DNA of 64,000 nucleotides from NCBI GenBank assembly GCA_000727475.1, contig KL647294.1:1548369-1612368 (forward strand), given 5' to 3'. Positions 21,321 to 33,700 of the stretch are shown here, piece by piece; the first letter of the stretch is position 1; each line of letters starts with the position of its first letter. The position numbers and the translations under genes are program-made. Source of the stretch: Sarcocystis neurona (Eukaryota > Apicomplexa > Conoidasida > Eucoccidiorida > Sarcocystidae). The notes under the pieces were generated by a model. That model was not told the DNA's origin, ran no database searches, and worked only from the letters and a program-made list of their open reading frames with translations.

Positions 21321-22260
21321 ACCGTCGAGCGATGCCGCGCTGCGGAGGAGGTGCTGCAACAGCAGCAGCAGCTCCCCTGCGTTACTGAGAAAGGGATGGC
21401 TGGGGAAGGAGTAGCAGCCACGCAAAGAGCTGGTGCCGTAGTGCGGCAGCAGGAAAGAGAAAGTTGATTGAGAAAGCAAGTGCCGCGGGGGTGGAGTAGC
21501 AGGCTCGATCAATTGTGGGTAGGGCGGCGGATGATGTCCCGGGTCCGCAGTAGCAGGAGCAGCAGGAAGGCGCGCGCCCCGCAGAACAAGCTGCGGGGCC
21601 AGCAGCAGCAACCGCGTTTAGATGGAAACAAGCGCCACAGACTACGAGGGGAAAAAAGTACGCGAAGTAGCGGCAGCACCAGCAGCTACCGCGCCGATGT
21701 AGGAAGAAACGGAGAAGAGTAGCAGAGGGAAGAGCCACGACTGCTGTTGTGATGTGTGAAGTGTTGACTGTAACTAAGCCGTGAGCCGCAGCCGCTCCTA
21801 CTTTGAGGAGGAGAAGACGTTGATTCGAGCAGCAGATGCTGTCGGAGGGGGAGAGCAGCAACAACGGCTGCTGTGGCCGGGGTCCTAAAGAGCGGCGGCG
21901 ACAACTGCTGCGCCGGAACGGCAGCAGCGGCCAGAGAGGAGGACGTCGGCAGGTAGCACAAGAGCAGACACATCAGCAGCGGGTTTCTTGTGATGAAGCA
22001 AACGGCGAGAGCACGACGGTAGTCGACTGCAGCCGTTACAATCGCACTGCTGGGGAAGACGGCGGAAAAAGGTGGTGGGCAGCACCGCAGGCGGAGCAGC
22101 TGCAGCAGCTTTCTGAAAGAAGCACTGCACAGGAAGGCGCGGACGCCTTCCCTGCCGAGGAAGGTATGTCGGTGAAGCAGAGAGAGCAACTTTAGAAGGC
22201 GGCAAACTGCGTCGACCAGAAAGAAGCACTCAAATTTGCAGGGCATTTTGCTGCCAGAGG

Positions 22261-22764
22261 GTTGCTGCTGTGCTGCTGTGCTTACTACGTAATGTCTACA
22301 CGTCAGTGCTGCCCTACTGCAGTAAAGCAGGTCCTGCTAATGCCGCTGCTCGTGCTGCAACGGGTTTCCCTGGTTATGTGGGCCCGGGATTAAAACGGAA
22401 GCATCGCTATTGAAAAATACCAGTTGCTGCTGCAGCAGCTGTTGACGCGGATGCCTGTACTGCAGTGTCTGTTGCTGCTGCGTAGGTTCCTGCCTGCTGC
22501 GCTGCTACTGTTGCTGCTGCCGCTACCGGTGCTACAGGACTGCTGTGGCAGTTTGTCAGGCGGGGGGTATCGCTAGGCCGTTGTGAAATGAGACTGCGTT
22601 TTCACGCAGTGGCTCCTACGTATCTGCTGCGGGTGGGCTGTCGCACAGGACACCTACAGTCACGCTGTACATTGAAAAAAACAGGGCGTGGCTGCTGCGT
22701 ATGTAATAAGAGACGGTGCGCGGACTCGTGGAAAGCAGCCAGAAGCCACTAGTTTCTGCGTTGA
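22261..22764. other. Decayed CTG-rich sequence
   Basis: Scattered CTG/GCT triplets with many substitutions, for example 22261-22350 and 22425-22530. Stops occur in all frames. I see no gene. Confidence 0.4.
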
Positions 22765-22959
22765 ATGGGAAATGCTAACAACGTAGAGGCTGCTGCTGGC
22801 AAAGCGGAACCGCTGCTGTCGCTGCCGCTATTGTCAAAGGACTGGCTGCGACTGCCCACGCAGCGATCGATTTTGCGAGGGTTCGCGAAACAGAGGCAGC
22901 AGCAGTCTGCACCTTCGTTATCTGACGATTTATCTATGTTTTCTAGAAGAAGGGGCTGA
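22765..22959 (+). CDS. Small ORF with N-myristoylation-type start (64 aa)
   Basis: ATG at 22765 opens a 64-codon frame beginning MGNANNVEAAAGKAEPLLSL. Glycine at position 2 with an allowed small/polar residue (Asn) at the fifth position of the mature sequence fits the N-myristoyltransferase consensus. The rest is basic and amphipathic (SKDWLRLPTQRSILRGFAKQ and an Arg-rich end). It is short, unsupported by homology, and could be chance or the first exon of a longer gene. Confidence 0.25.
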   Translation: MGNANNVEAAAGKAEPLLSLPLLSKDWLRLPTQRSILRGFAKQRQQQSAPSLSDDLSMFSRRRG

Positions 22960-25089
22960 TTATTTGCAGATACATATACGTAGACATTCATTAATGCGCA
23001 CGCATACAAGTGCATTCGTGTTGCTCGTAGTGACACAGAGTGATAGACGTGTGTTCACGTGCCGGTACATCTGCAACACATCGCTGCTGCTATCTCATAA
23101 CTTAGATTAGTAGCGGGGTGTACCGCGGGTGGTGGTTTCCTCGTGTCGCCTCGCTGCGGCTTGCAATAAATACATCTTCATTCATCCCAGCCTGCTGGCG
23201 CTGCGGCATGTGCAGAAGTGGTTCTGCCGCTGCAGATGATGCTTCACGTTGCATTGGCGGGCTGCTCTACTGCATCAGCCGCAGCAGACGAACTCGGATT
23301 CCTGCGCACACGCTGTACTTGCACCGGCGCGCATGCTGCGGAGGGCAGCGTTGCTGATGAGACATGCCATGTGCGTCTGCAGGTGTGCAATGGGCAGGCG
23401 GTATGCGCACCTCTTGTTACGAAGGGAGGTGCCTCTCTGGACGTAAACGACCACCCATAGCGATAAATACACATCCACATATGTATAGAGACAGACTTGT
23501 AGATGTGTATTTACACTTAGAAAGCACTTCAGGCGTATGGATATACATATGTTCATATATTTACACTTATGTGTAGGGAACAGAATCTCCGGCGGCACCA
23601 CCGAGCGACTGGCGGAAGCGCCGCTGTAGGCGGGCTCATCCTTACTTCTTACGTCGAACACTCAACCGCATGCAAAAGGGCTCAAGCCCACCTTCACGGT
23701 CACCTGAAATTTCGCACCCCTCAGTGTGGGTGCCAGCGATTGTCTGCTTCTAATTCATGCGTCGACGTCCGTGACCATACACACGAAACGTAGTAGACGT
23801 GCCGCTGGACATGCGTGAGTTGGCGCGCAGCATGCATGTGTAGGGAGAGGTTGAGACAGGAATAAATATGTGTACTGACTTCTGCAGGATATGAAAACAC
23901 GTTTCTGCAAATACTTCGATCGTTGCACACAAGTGTGCTGCATTTTGTCTTCCATCGGCGTGCAGGCCTGTGTATCTGTCAACTCGTGAAAGCTTTCTGT
24001 AGAGCACAGTCCACCTATAGGTGTATCTGCGCACACACGAGAGTGAGACACCTAACCAGGTGCATGCAGAGGTGATGAAGTACAGGGCCTCAATGAGATG
24101 TGAGTACGCATGCGACAAACTGCACGCTGTGTCCATCAGACGCAACCGTACACGTGGAGAGATACCTGTGCACCTGCGTAGGTCGTCTGGGGGCAGATCA
24201 GAACAACCGCCTTAGGGGAAAGGTAGCTAACCCCAACCAGGCGTGCGCGGTGGAGGCGGAAGATGTCGGCTGCTCGCACGACACGACGTAATGCATTACT
24301 TTTGACATACGTGGGTATGTACACATATAAAAGAAGAAACACTATGTGATACACTTGGGGTGTACACACATGTATACCTCGTTAAGTATACACACTGAAG
24401 GCATAGGCAGCGTCAGTGCCAGCTGTGCGCTGTGCAGTAAGCTCTGGTGAGACGGTATTCTCCTGGATGCAAAAGTATGCATCTACATACATATGTTTAT
24501 CTAGTAGTATGGAGGTGGCGTCCTTCCCACCTGCAAGGGGGCTGTTGTAATATCGCACATAGCGTTCAGTGTGCAAGCCCCCCAAAGATATACTAGGAAA
24601 TGGGATCGCCGAAAAGTTTTGCGCGTTGGTTACACGTCGATGCTGTAGGGGTGAAGTCACATCTCATTTTACCACAATTTTTTCATATGCCTGCCGAAGA
24701 GGCATTCCGACTTAATACGTTCTGGAAGTTTCCTCCATGTCCACTCTGTGTCTTGTGCATCTGTGCAGATGTATAGTTACAAAAGTTTCCTGTTTCTTCT
24801 CCGTTGTTGCAGCTGAGCACAACGATACGTGTAGCATCATTTGCGTAGTCAGTGACCTCTCAGCGCTATGTTGTATCTCTCTCTGCAGGAAAGTTCACGT
24901 CGGTTCGTTGTGCAGGAAAAGCCCTTCTACAGAACTCCTGCATCGTCACATTGTGAATCCAGCAAGAACTTTCGGGAACGGTTATCTTCTACGTGTTCCC
25001 TGGAGAAAGGTATTCTTTCATTGTGTTGGAACAAAAGTAGCGCTCACAGTAACGTTGAACACACTACTTGCTGCGAAAGCAATAGAAAC
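22960..25089. other. Unassigned unique sequence
   Basis: Mixed unique DNA with short TACA/TATG tracts. Open frames are at most about 170 codons and their translations show no domain or compositional sign of coding. I see no gene, RNA or clear regulatory element. Confidence 0.35.
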
Positions 25090-25585
25090 TACTGCCAGAT
25101 GGAGATGCGGCAGTATTAGCAGTAAAAGCAGCAATAATAGTATTCGGACTAGTAACGCTAGGAGGACTTGTGGTAGTGGTCCTCGTGATAATAATCGTAG
25201 TTATGCTTTTTCTAACGGTCGGAGTTGTGATGGTATGTTCATGTTTTTCTAAGGGAACAATTGTAAGTACAATAGCATCAGGACAAGTGACAGTGACAGT
25301 AGTAGTAGTTGTAGTGGCCGCGTAGTCGTATAGTAGTAGAGTAGCGGTAATACTGGCAGGTGGAATAGTATTAGAAGCAGGCGAGAGCAGGAGCCCTACA
25401 AGTAATAACGGTGGCAGGGACGTTCGTACAGCTGGTCGAAATAGTAGCAGTTGTGGTCGCAGAGACGAAAGCCGATATAATGGTAGCAATGGCTATAGGA
25501 ATGATAACAGTAAGAGTGGCGGTGGCCGATAGCGCCAGGCTGAGGAGGCGCTGGTATAGAGTAGTAATACCAGCAATCTTAGTAG
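25090..25585. repeat. Decayed triplet repeat of GTA/ATA/GCA type
   Basis: A three-base rhythm is plain (AGTAGTAGTAGTTGTAGTGG, GTAGAGTAGCGGTAATACTG), with first positions mostly G or A and last positions mostly A. One plus frame is therefore hydrophobic (Val/Ile/Ala/Leu) and one minus frame Thr/Ile-rich. Stops in each frame at intervals show that it is not maintained as protein. It looks like an old trinucleotide array that has mutated. Confidence 0.5.
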
Positions 25586-25589
25586 GACT

Positions 25590-28500
25590 AGTCTTTTGAG
25601 TGTCTCGCCTTTCCTCGGTTGCTGCAAGAAATTCTCTTGCACCAGTTGGACTCATATACGTACAGGTGGTACCTCGTGCACGGCTGCACGCCCGTGTCTA
25701 TATACTTATATATTTATATACTATATATATACACACACAAACATACATGCTTAAGGGTGGTCCGTAAACACCTCACACGCCTTCCTTCGGTACATTTTTT
25801 CCCTCACTCTCACGGAATATAGACAATTTTCTTAAGAATGACGTCTCTAGAATACTACTAAGATGTATAAAGGTGGACACAAGTGCATATGTTAACAGCC
25901 AGGTACACTCACAGGCACTTTTGGACGGCCTAAGGTATGTCTAACGCGTGAGTCATGTACTTAAGGGCACACAGCTTTTACACTTGAAAATATATCATTA
26001 CATCTATATACACGTACAGGGCTTCCGTAGCACACGTTTCGCCCTTTCTAGAAGTATGTCTACGGACATTTACGCACATCTCTAAAACACACACATCTAT
26101 ACATACTATGAATATATAAGCATCTCTCACGGTACCTATGCGTGCATAGGAAAATCGTCACCGCGACAGCGGGAGGTGAGTTTTCTGTTAATTGCTCCTG
26201 TCGGGTAAATATAGGTCCTGGATACACATAGGCCCACGTTACACGGAGAGAAGCAAGTAAACACTTGTCTTGTGTAAATTTTGGACAACACAGGCGCATG
26301 TACTGTAGAGAGGGAGAGAGTAACGTACCAGTGTACGTTTCTGTCTACACATATTGACGCAACTCCTTCAATATATATACATATGTGTACGTGGGCCTAC
26401 GGACAGTGCCTGCACCGGCAGACAAAGAAAATACGAGAAGCCTTACCACCAGCTCTCCTTTTTCATCTGTTCACCTCGTCTTCTGCTTCTCCTACGAGAA
26501 GAGTGTGTGCGTGTCTATGTGTGTGTTTGCGCATGCGCCGCCGCTGCCGCCGCCGTACAGCGGTGAGGTTCAATCACACGTTGAGTACACAGTTTTTTCG
26601 TTTCGACTGTCTGTCTCCTTCCTGTATACCCTGTTTTTTCCGCTGTCTAGCATTCTTCTTCTCTGGGCCGTCCAGCATATTCCCGTCTACTCCCTCCTCG
26701 CGGTCACGTAGTGCTTCCTCCATGTTTCTCTACCGTTTCTTCCGTGCATTTACACCCGTGGTGTGACGCCTTTCTCCATTTTCTCTCACCTCTACGTCCT
26801 CTTTTCGCTATTTCCCGGCCTCCAGGGCAGCTCCTGTACCGGGCACGCAGAACTCACCAGCCGCTGCGCACCCAGGTGTGTATAGCAGTTCTTATCCCTC
26901 CTTCCGTCTGCCCATCTGCCTTTTTAATTATCTCTTCAGTGCGAGCGTTGTCTTCTCTCTCTAACACAGTGCCTCTTCGTTTGTCTTGTCGTTCTGCAGC
27001 TTCCTCTTGCAATCCTCCCCTTATCTTTGTATTTTTCGTCCGCCTTGGTCGCATGCATCTTCTCACCGCTGCCGTCATCTTTCGCCGAAGGGAACCTTAT
27101 TCCTTGCCAGCGGTGGTACTCTGCACGTACCGGCACGTACAAAAAAATTGATTTTCCTTCGCATAACCCCGTTTTGGTCTTCACTCGTTTCCTGCGGGAC
27201 GGCGACACAGTTGTTTTTCCTGCACATTCCTTTATAGGTGCAGACGTGAACTTTCCACGTGTCGCCATATTATTTCGGCTTGGTTCTATCTCTTCATCTG
27301 AACCTGAACTTCCCGCACACCGCCTGTTACCCGTAAAGCGTACATACCTCTATGCTTGTGTGGACGTGGTGCGTATGACACGCGCGAGATTCTTGCCGCC
27401 TCACCTTCTCTATTATGTCTCCTCACACGTAGCAAGGCACACATGTCTGTGTATAACAGAAGTACAAATATGTACACTCTATCTACACACATGTGGCTGA
27501 GGATCTCCAAGAAATGATGCAAACAGATTTTCTTTCTTTTCGTCTATGCCCCGTACCGTACTTCTGCCCGTCTCAACATTTCTTCATTTTGTCCTCCACC
27601 TTTCCCTCCCTGTCCCTCCCCCAGCCCCCCTCCCCTCCGCTTACTGTACGCCCATCTACATATATATATATATGTTGACTCACAAACTTGCGTATATTTC
27701 TTGTACGTTGTCGTATCCCGACCGCGTTTCAGCTGGCTTGTTACTTTTTGATAGGCAGCATACGCAAATGTCCACACGTATGTGTCTGTATACATGTGTC
27801 TCGTGACTCTTCTCGCCCTTCTTTTCTTCCCCTACGTGCAAGCTCCTGATGTTATGGTCGCTCTTCGTAGTAGCAGCTGTCTCTGTCTGTAGGCGCACAT
27901 CCGTTGGTCCTTCTCTTTCTTTTTAACGTGTTACGGATGTATATACTTCTGCTATTTCGTCGTCTAAGATTCCACACATATATATGTACATACGTGTGTA
28001 TATACAGTACTGGTCTCTCTGTAGTCCCTGAGTGTCGTAGCGCGAGTTTATAGTGTGATAGAAAGTGTCTCTTCTTCTGTGAAGCCACCACGGAGAGATG
28101 TACGGAAGTTTGAAATTCCTCTTTCTGTTCTTCCGCAGCGGAGCTCTGTCCACAGGCGTCCCGCTGTCCCTATGTGTCGCATTCTACATACGTGTGACCG
28201 TATCTAAAACTGCTATTTCCACGTGGTTTGGTTCACATGCAATTTCTCATATCTGTGTCTCTCCGTCCCCAACATTTATGTACATATACATATATATATG
28301 AATGTGTATACACGTCCATACATAGACGCGCGTAGATCTCCCCATATATATATGTATGTGTAGGTTGGTAAATCTTCCCCCCCCCCCCCGCCCCCCTCTT
28401 TTTTAGTTTTTTTTTCATCTTCTTTTTGGTGTTATGCATCTGAGCCCCTCATTGCATCTTCGTTTTTCTCCCGGACGCGTGCCGCATATTCCGCAGAAAA

Positions 28501-29805
28501 TTTGTTTGCAGAGAGACGTCTCCTTCGTTCGTTTTGGTTCCGAGCGCCGTCTTCCGGCGCCCGGCATCGACGCGCGGACTGCGGTGTACGTACACCGGAG
28601 AAGAACCAACGCGTGATGTCTTTTCCCGTGACAAGGCAAACGTCCGAATTCCTTTCGTTTCCCTCGCCTTTCCCCCGGCTCCCACCGGCTATTTTTTCTT
28701 CTTTTCTCTGTTCCACTTCCAAAAGAGACGCAGATTTCAAGAAAAACGAAAACTCATGCCCAGCCTTGCGAACGTCTCTTCCTGTCTTTGAGAGGAGAAG
28801 TAGACACCACCCACGTCGTCCCGTAAGCATGTATCTCTTCCGGATAACTTCAATTACTTGGACAGCAGTCCCTATGCTACATTCCTCTTTGTTGCTGTGT
28901 ATATGTGTATATGTGTAGTCCACACGTACATATACGTATACGTCTACCTCTCGGCTAGATATGTATATAAATTTATATGACGTGTCTACATGTATGTACA
29001 CACGTCTGGATGAAAATGACCGAGTACACTCACTCATATACAAATCCCCCTCCACGTGTATATATATGTAAACACACATATATATTTATGTATGTCATTT
29101 TAGCGATTTCTGTGTACGTCGGCTTGCTTGAAGGTACCGCCTCGATGCGCGCACCGCCGCTAGGTTCCGGCGCAGTTCCCCTTCCACGCCCCATGTGCCT
29201 TCCTTGTCTAAACGCAAGACGGGCCCTGTTAATTTCTCCGTGAGGCAGTGACTGCCTCTCCTGCTCAAGCTGCGTCATCACGGGAGGCAGGTGGACAATT
29301 GCTGCTCCCACGAGAAATACACGCCGCTCCCAACGCTAAAGTCCCGCAGTAGTAGTAGGAGGAGGAGGACGAGGACGAGGAGGAGGAGTCGTTTGGGCTT
29401 CCTTTTGTGAGGCGTCTACACCAATTTTGGAGGAGAGAATAGATTCGTGTTGATGTGCATGCATGTGACGTACACGTGTGGCGTGTTTTTCGCAAGTACA
29501 TGTGTCTCTGTGTGTGTGTGTATGTGTGTATTGTGTATTCGTTCACGCAGCTGCGTGCGGCTTACAGCTGAAGTGTACACCTCTACATATATATATATAT
29601 GTTTTGCTTTTCTGCACGTAACGTATGCACGCGTGCGCGTCGTACAGATATATAATAAATACGTGTATATACTCATGCGAGGAAGCATCAGAATACGTGT
29701 CCATCGTTGATACACAAACCTACAGCCATGGGAAGTACAACTACACACAAGTGTCCCTATCTGTTGACCCTTTTTGTTCCCAGATATATATATATATGTA
29801 TATAG
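25590..29805. other. Intergenic, no gene recognised
   Basis: Pyrimidine-rich stretches alternate with TATATG/TACA tracts (25705-25740, 27655-27675, 28280-28365, 29055-29095, 29580-29600). A C13 run is at 28377-28389. Open frames of 80-215 codons on both strands have compositions set by these tracts. A moderately protein-like plus frame at 27030-27300 (HNPVLVFTRFLRDGDTVVFP) matches nothing I know. Confidence 0.4.
28377..28396. repeat. Homopolymeric C tract
   Basis: Thirteen C, one G, then six C, next to T-rich sequence. Such a tract is prone to length errors. Confidence 0.9.
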
Positions 29806-29807
29806 GT

Positions 29808-29995
29808 ATGTGATTTACATATCTTGGGCGTTATATATATATATATATGTAACCTACGTATCTTGGACGTAATATAGATATATGATATATATATATGGAA
29901 ATTATATAGATATGTATAGAGTTTACGAATCTTAGGCGTTCTATAGATATATACATATGTGTATGTAATTTACATAGGTTGGGCGTCGGAGTACG
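29808..29995. repeat. ~50-65 bp degenerate tandem repeat
   Basis: About four copies of a unit built from a TTTACATATCTTGGGCGT-like core and a (TA)n or AGATATA tail. Cores are near 29815, 29855, 29920 and 29970. It is AT-rich and non-coding, about 0.8 kb upstream of the PIG-S start. Confidence 0.65.
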
Positions 29996-30011
29996 TGTGC
30001 GTATGTGTATA

Positions 30012-30045
30012 TGTTTGTGTGTGTGTGTGTGTGTGTGTGTGCGTT
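30012..30045. repeat. (GT)n microsatellite
   Basis: About 14 GT units in an almost perfect run. Confidence 0.9.
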
Positions 30046-30747
30046 AGTGTAAACGAGAAGGCGCAGCAGTAGGTTGCATGCGTATACGACTCCGCGTACG
30101 ACGAGGTGTCTTTCTTTGTTTTTCTCTTCTCTTCCTTTTTTTGGACTTCTCCACTTCGTCGGTCTGTCTGTGTCAGCTTTGTGCATTCCTTCCCGTGTGG
30201 AGCCTTTCTCTGACTTTGTTTCTCGAGCGTTCTACTTCTTCGTTGACTTTTTCTGCGTCTTTCGATTTGCCCGTGGACGGGCGGGCAGGCTGCAAGGGGA
30301 GGTGCGAGCGACGCCGGCGGGTCCCAAGCAGCGGCAGAAGAATTAGACGCAGCGAAGAAGCAGGAGCAGCAGCAGCGGGGAAGCATCAGCTGCGCCCGAA
30401 AAAGAGAAACGCAGCAGCAGCAGCCACAGGAGAGGAAGAAGAGCGGGTCGATGTGCGACGAGAGCAAGCGCAGCGCAGCAGCTGCAGCAGCTGTCAAATT
30501 CTGACGACGCTGCTCTGCTGCAGCTACGACGGTCTCTGTGAGGTAGTGGACCAGCAGCTGCACCAGCAACAGGAAGAAAAGGAGGAGAAGCGCAACAGCA
30601 GCAGGTCCACGTGGATGATTTACCTCACCGGTCGTACTTCGCCAGCAGCAAAATTTGCGGCGGCACATGCCGCTGCACCGGGGACTGGCTTCCTATTCGG
30701 TGACCCTTCCTGCTGCTGCTACGGAGCTGCTGCTACGGAGAGTCAAC

Positions 30748-33700
30748 ATGGGAGGGCGAACGTGTGAGGCGGACGCAAACGCAGAGAGAGGAGGAGAAGG
30801 AGAGAAGGAAGCAGCAACCGTGCTGGCAGCAACTGCGCCCGCAGCAACCGCGCCACCAGCAACCGCACCACCAGCAATTGCTCCAGCAGCGGAAGAGAGA
30901 GGGGCAAAAGGCCGTACGAAAAAGGTGGCCGCAGTGCCGCTCCGTTACTTTCGCTTGGAAGTAGAAGAGCAGAAGCTGCTGCTGCGGCGGCTCGTGCTGT
31001 ACTCCTTTTCCTTTTGGCTCTTGCTAGGCTTGCTGCTCTGGTGGTGGGTGACCGAGGTCCCCCGTGCTCCGGTCCCGCTGCTGCAGTCCTACTTTTTTGC
31101 TGCTCGCACGCATGCAGCATCCCGTGTCTCTCCCGTTGTTGCTGCCTTCGCACCTGCTGCAGCAACTCCCGCAGCAGCAGCGCAAGCAGCTGCTGCAGCG
31201 GAAGCGGAGGTCGCAGCGGCAGCAGTCGCCGCGGCCGCAGGCGGCGAGGTCGCAGCAGCCGCAGAGACAGCAGCAGCAGAGACAGCAGCTGCTGCTGCTG
31301 CAACCCTGGCAGCTGCTGCTCTCCACCGCGGCGCCAGGGCAGCCGTCTTCGGCCCGCTGCAGCAGCAGATGTCCACCCATGGAGGAGGCAGCGTCCTCCC
31401 TCCCGGTGGAACAGCAGGCAGCAACAGCAGCAACGCCGCAGCAGTGGCTTCGGCCGAAGGGAAGCTGGCCAGCGACTCAACCAGCAGGACACCCCACGCG
31501 CATGCAGGAACTGCTGCAGAAGAAGAGGAAGAGGCAGCGAGCGCCGTCGCTGCCTCCTCACTTTTGCTGCCTCCTCTTAGCCTCGTCTTCGGGCTGCGGC
31601 TGCTGCCGTTGTGTGCTGCTGCTGCTGAGGATGCCAAGCTGTTTTTCCGGCTGCTGCTCTCTCGCAGCAGCGCAGCCAAGCAACCGCTGCATCGCTCTCT
31701 TTTCAGCAGTGACGGTGACGACTCGGAGAAGTGGCGGAAGCAGCAGAGATCCCTGCCACTGCAGCAACACCAGCAGCGCGAGCAGCAGAAGACGGAAGAG
31801 GAGACTGGGGAGGAGCCGGTCACGTCGGTCGAAGCGTCTTTTACGGCGGCTCTGGACGTTGTCTTTGGTGACTCTGCAGCTGCCCATGCACGCGGAGAAG
31901 GAGCATCGATGGGGATCAACAGCGCAGCGGGAGAAGCTGCAACAGCAGCAGGAGCAGCACAAGAAGCGGCAGCAGCAGAGGCGCGACAGCGGGTGCTCCT
32001 GCAGCAGTCTGCGAGCCTTTCTTTGCTGCGAGTCGAATTGCTGCAACCGCTGTCGTCTGGATGCGCTGCTGCCCACAGCTCTCGGACAGCTGCTGCTGGG
32101 GCACCAGGCTCTTCTGCTGAAGCTGGTGCTTCAGCGTTCTCTTCCGCAGCTGGTGTTTACCCTGGTTCCTGGTCGCGAGCAGCAGCAGTGATAGCGCAGG
32201 AGAATGAAGCTGCCCTGGTGTACACTGTCGCCTTCTCTGCTGCTGTCGCCCCCCAGCCGCACAGAAGGGAAGAGGACGCGGCAGCACCAGGGGAACCACA
32301 CAGACGTAAGAAAAGGACGAAGCAGCAGGAAACCAACAACAGCGAGGATCCAGACGCAGAGTTAGGACCCCCCGAAATTGTTCTGCATGCAGACTCTGCG
32401 GCCACCGTTTACTCTGTAGTTCGTTCCGCCTCTCCTTCCCAGCAACGCTCATGTGCTGCTGCTGCTTCTTTTTCTTCTTGTTCTGCGTCTCCCGCTGCTG
32501 CGAGCGCTGAGGCTGCGTCCTGGTCCTCTTCTTTCGCATTGCACGAAGGGGCAGCAGCTCTCTTTCACCTGCTGCGGACCACAGTCTTCCGCAGCCACGC
32601 CCCCCCGCCAGCAGATGCCGTCATTCCCGGCCAGTACGAACTCAGCTTTTGGCTAGCCGGAGACCCACCCCCGCACTCGATGCCGCTGCAACGGCAGGAA
32701 CAGCAGCCCGACGCGCAGCAGCAGCAGGGCGAGAAGCACGAGACCGACGCGCCGAAGCAGCAGTGGACCGACGCGCAGATGCAGCAGCAGCGAAGAGGAG
32801 GGCTGCTGCTGCCGCAGAGAGCGACGGAGTGGGTCCGGATGCGGTGGAATTTTCAACGAGACGTCCTGCGCCCCTACCTGCTGCCCTTTTTTTCAAGAGC
32901 AGCGTTACTCTTCACGTTTCCTACCATTCAGTCCCAGGTGCGGTTGAACGGAGGAAGTATAAAAACGTCTCTGCATACGTGCAGCGGGCTTTGAAGACAC
33001 GTGTGTATGCGTACAGGCAACACAAGGATGTACATTTGTGGACGTGATGAACATATACGTATACGTGTTTATGTGTATGTACAGTTATGGATTATATGTG
33101 TTCAGAAATCCGCAGGCATGTTTAACATAGATATACATTTGTATCGATAAATGTATACGCACAGACAGATACACTTGGATCTGTACTTGTGATCTACCTA
33201 TGTGTATATATGAGTATGCATGCATTATATATATGTGTGTGTGTGTCTGTGTAGGCACGTGTGATAAATATATATATATATGGATATGTGTGTGTGTGCG
33301 TAGGCATACGTGGTATACATACATGTATACATATATATACATATACATATATATGTACGCATATGGGGGTGTGCGTGTTTGTACGCATACGTGATACATA
33401 TAAATATATATATATGTATGTGTATACGTATAGATATATATGTATGTATGTGTGTGTGTAGGCATACGTGATGTATATGTATGTATATATAGGCGTTTAT
33501 ATATCTTATAATGCAGGTATACATCTACCAGCGTGCAGGGAAAAAAGAGGAATGTGTACACATATATACATATATATATGCGTGTGGATGCGTACGTGTG
33601 TGTACTGGATGAGCCGGATGATGGGGAGGAAAGCTGTGTGCGCCGTAAAAGTCGACTTGATTCTCATCGCTGTCCTGCCTTTTCGTCTAGTGTAGGAATG

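Larger units (their letters stand above)
20946..22260. other. 3' flank of BAR-UBA gene with unresolved coding-like fragments
   Basis: Both strands carry open frames over 21380-22250. Plus-strand words include WWAAPQAEQLQQLSERSTAQ at about 22075. The minus frame 21686-22246 (186 codons) begins MPCKFECFFLVDAVCRLLKL. I recognise no domain on either strand and cannot assign a direction. Confidence 0.25.

Noticed and set aside
26711..27500. Plus-strand frames at 26.7-27.5 kb as a gene
   Set aside because: The translations are somewhat protein-like but arise in pyrimidine-rich DNA, lack any domain, and show no coherent splice chain.
33085..33561. 158-codon minus-strand Tyr/His/Thr ORF
   Set aside because: It is generated by TATA/TGTG repeats within PIG-S intron 1, on the strand opposite to a confident gene.
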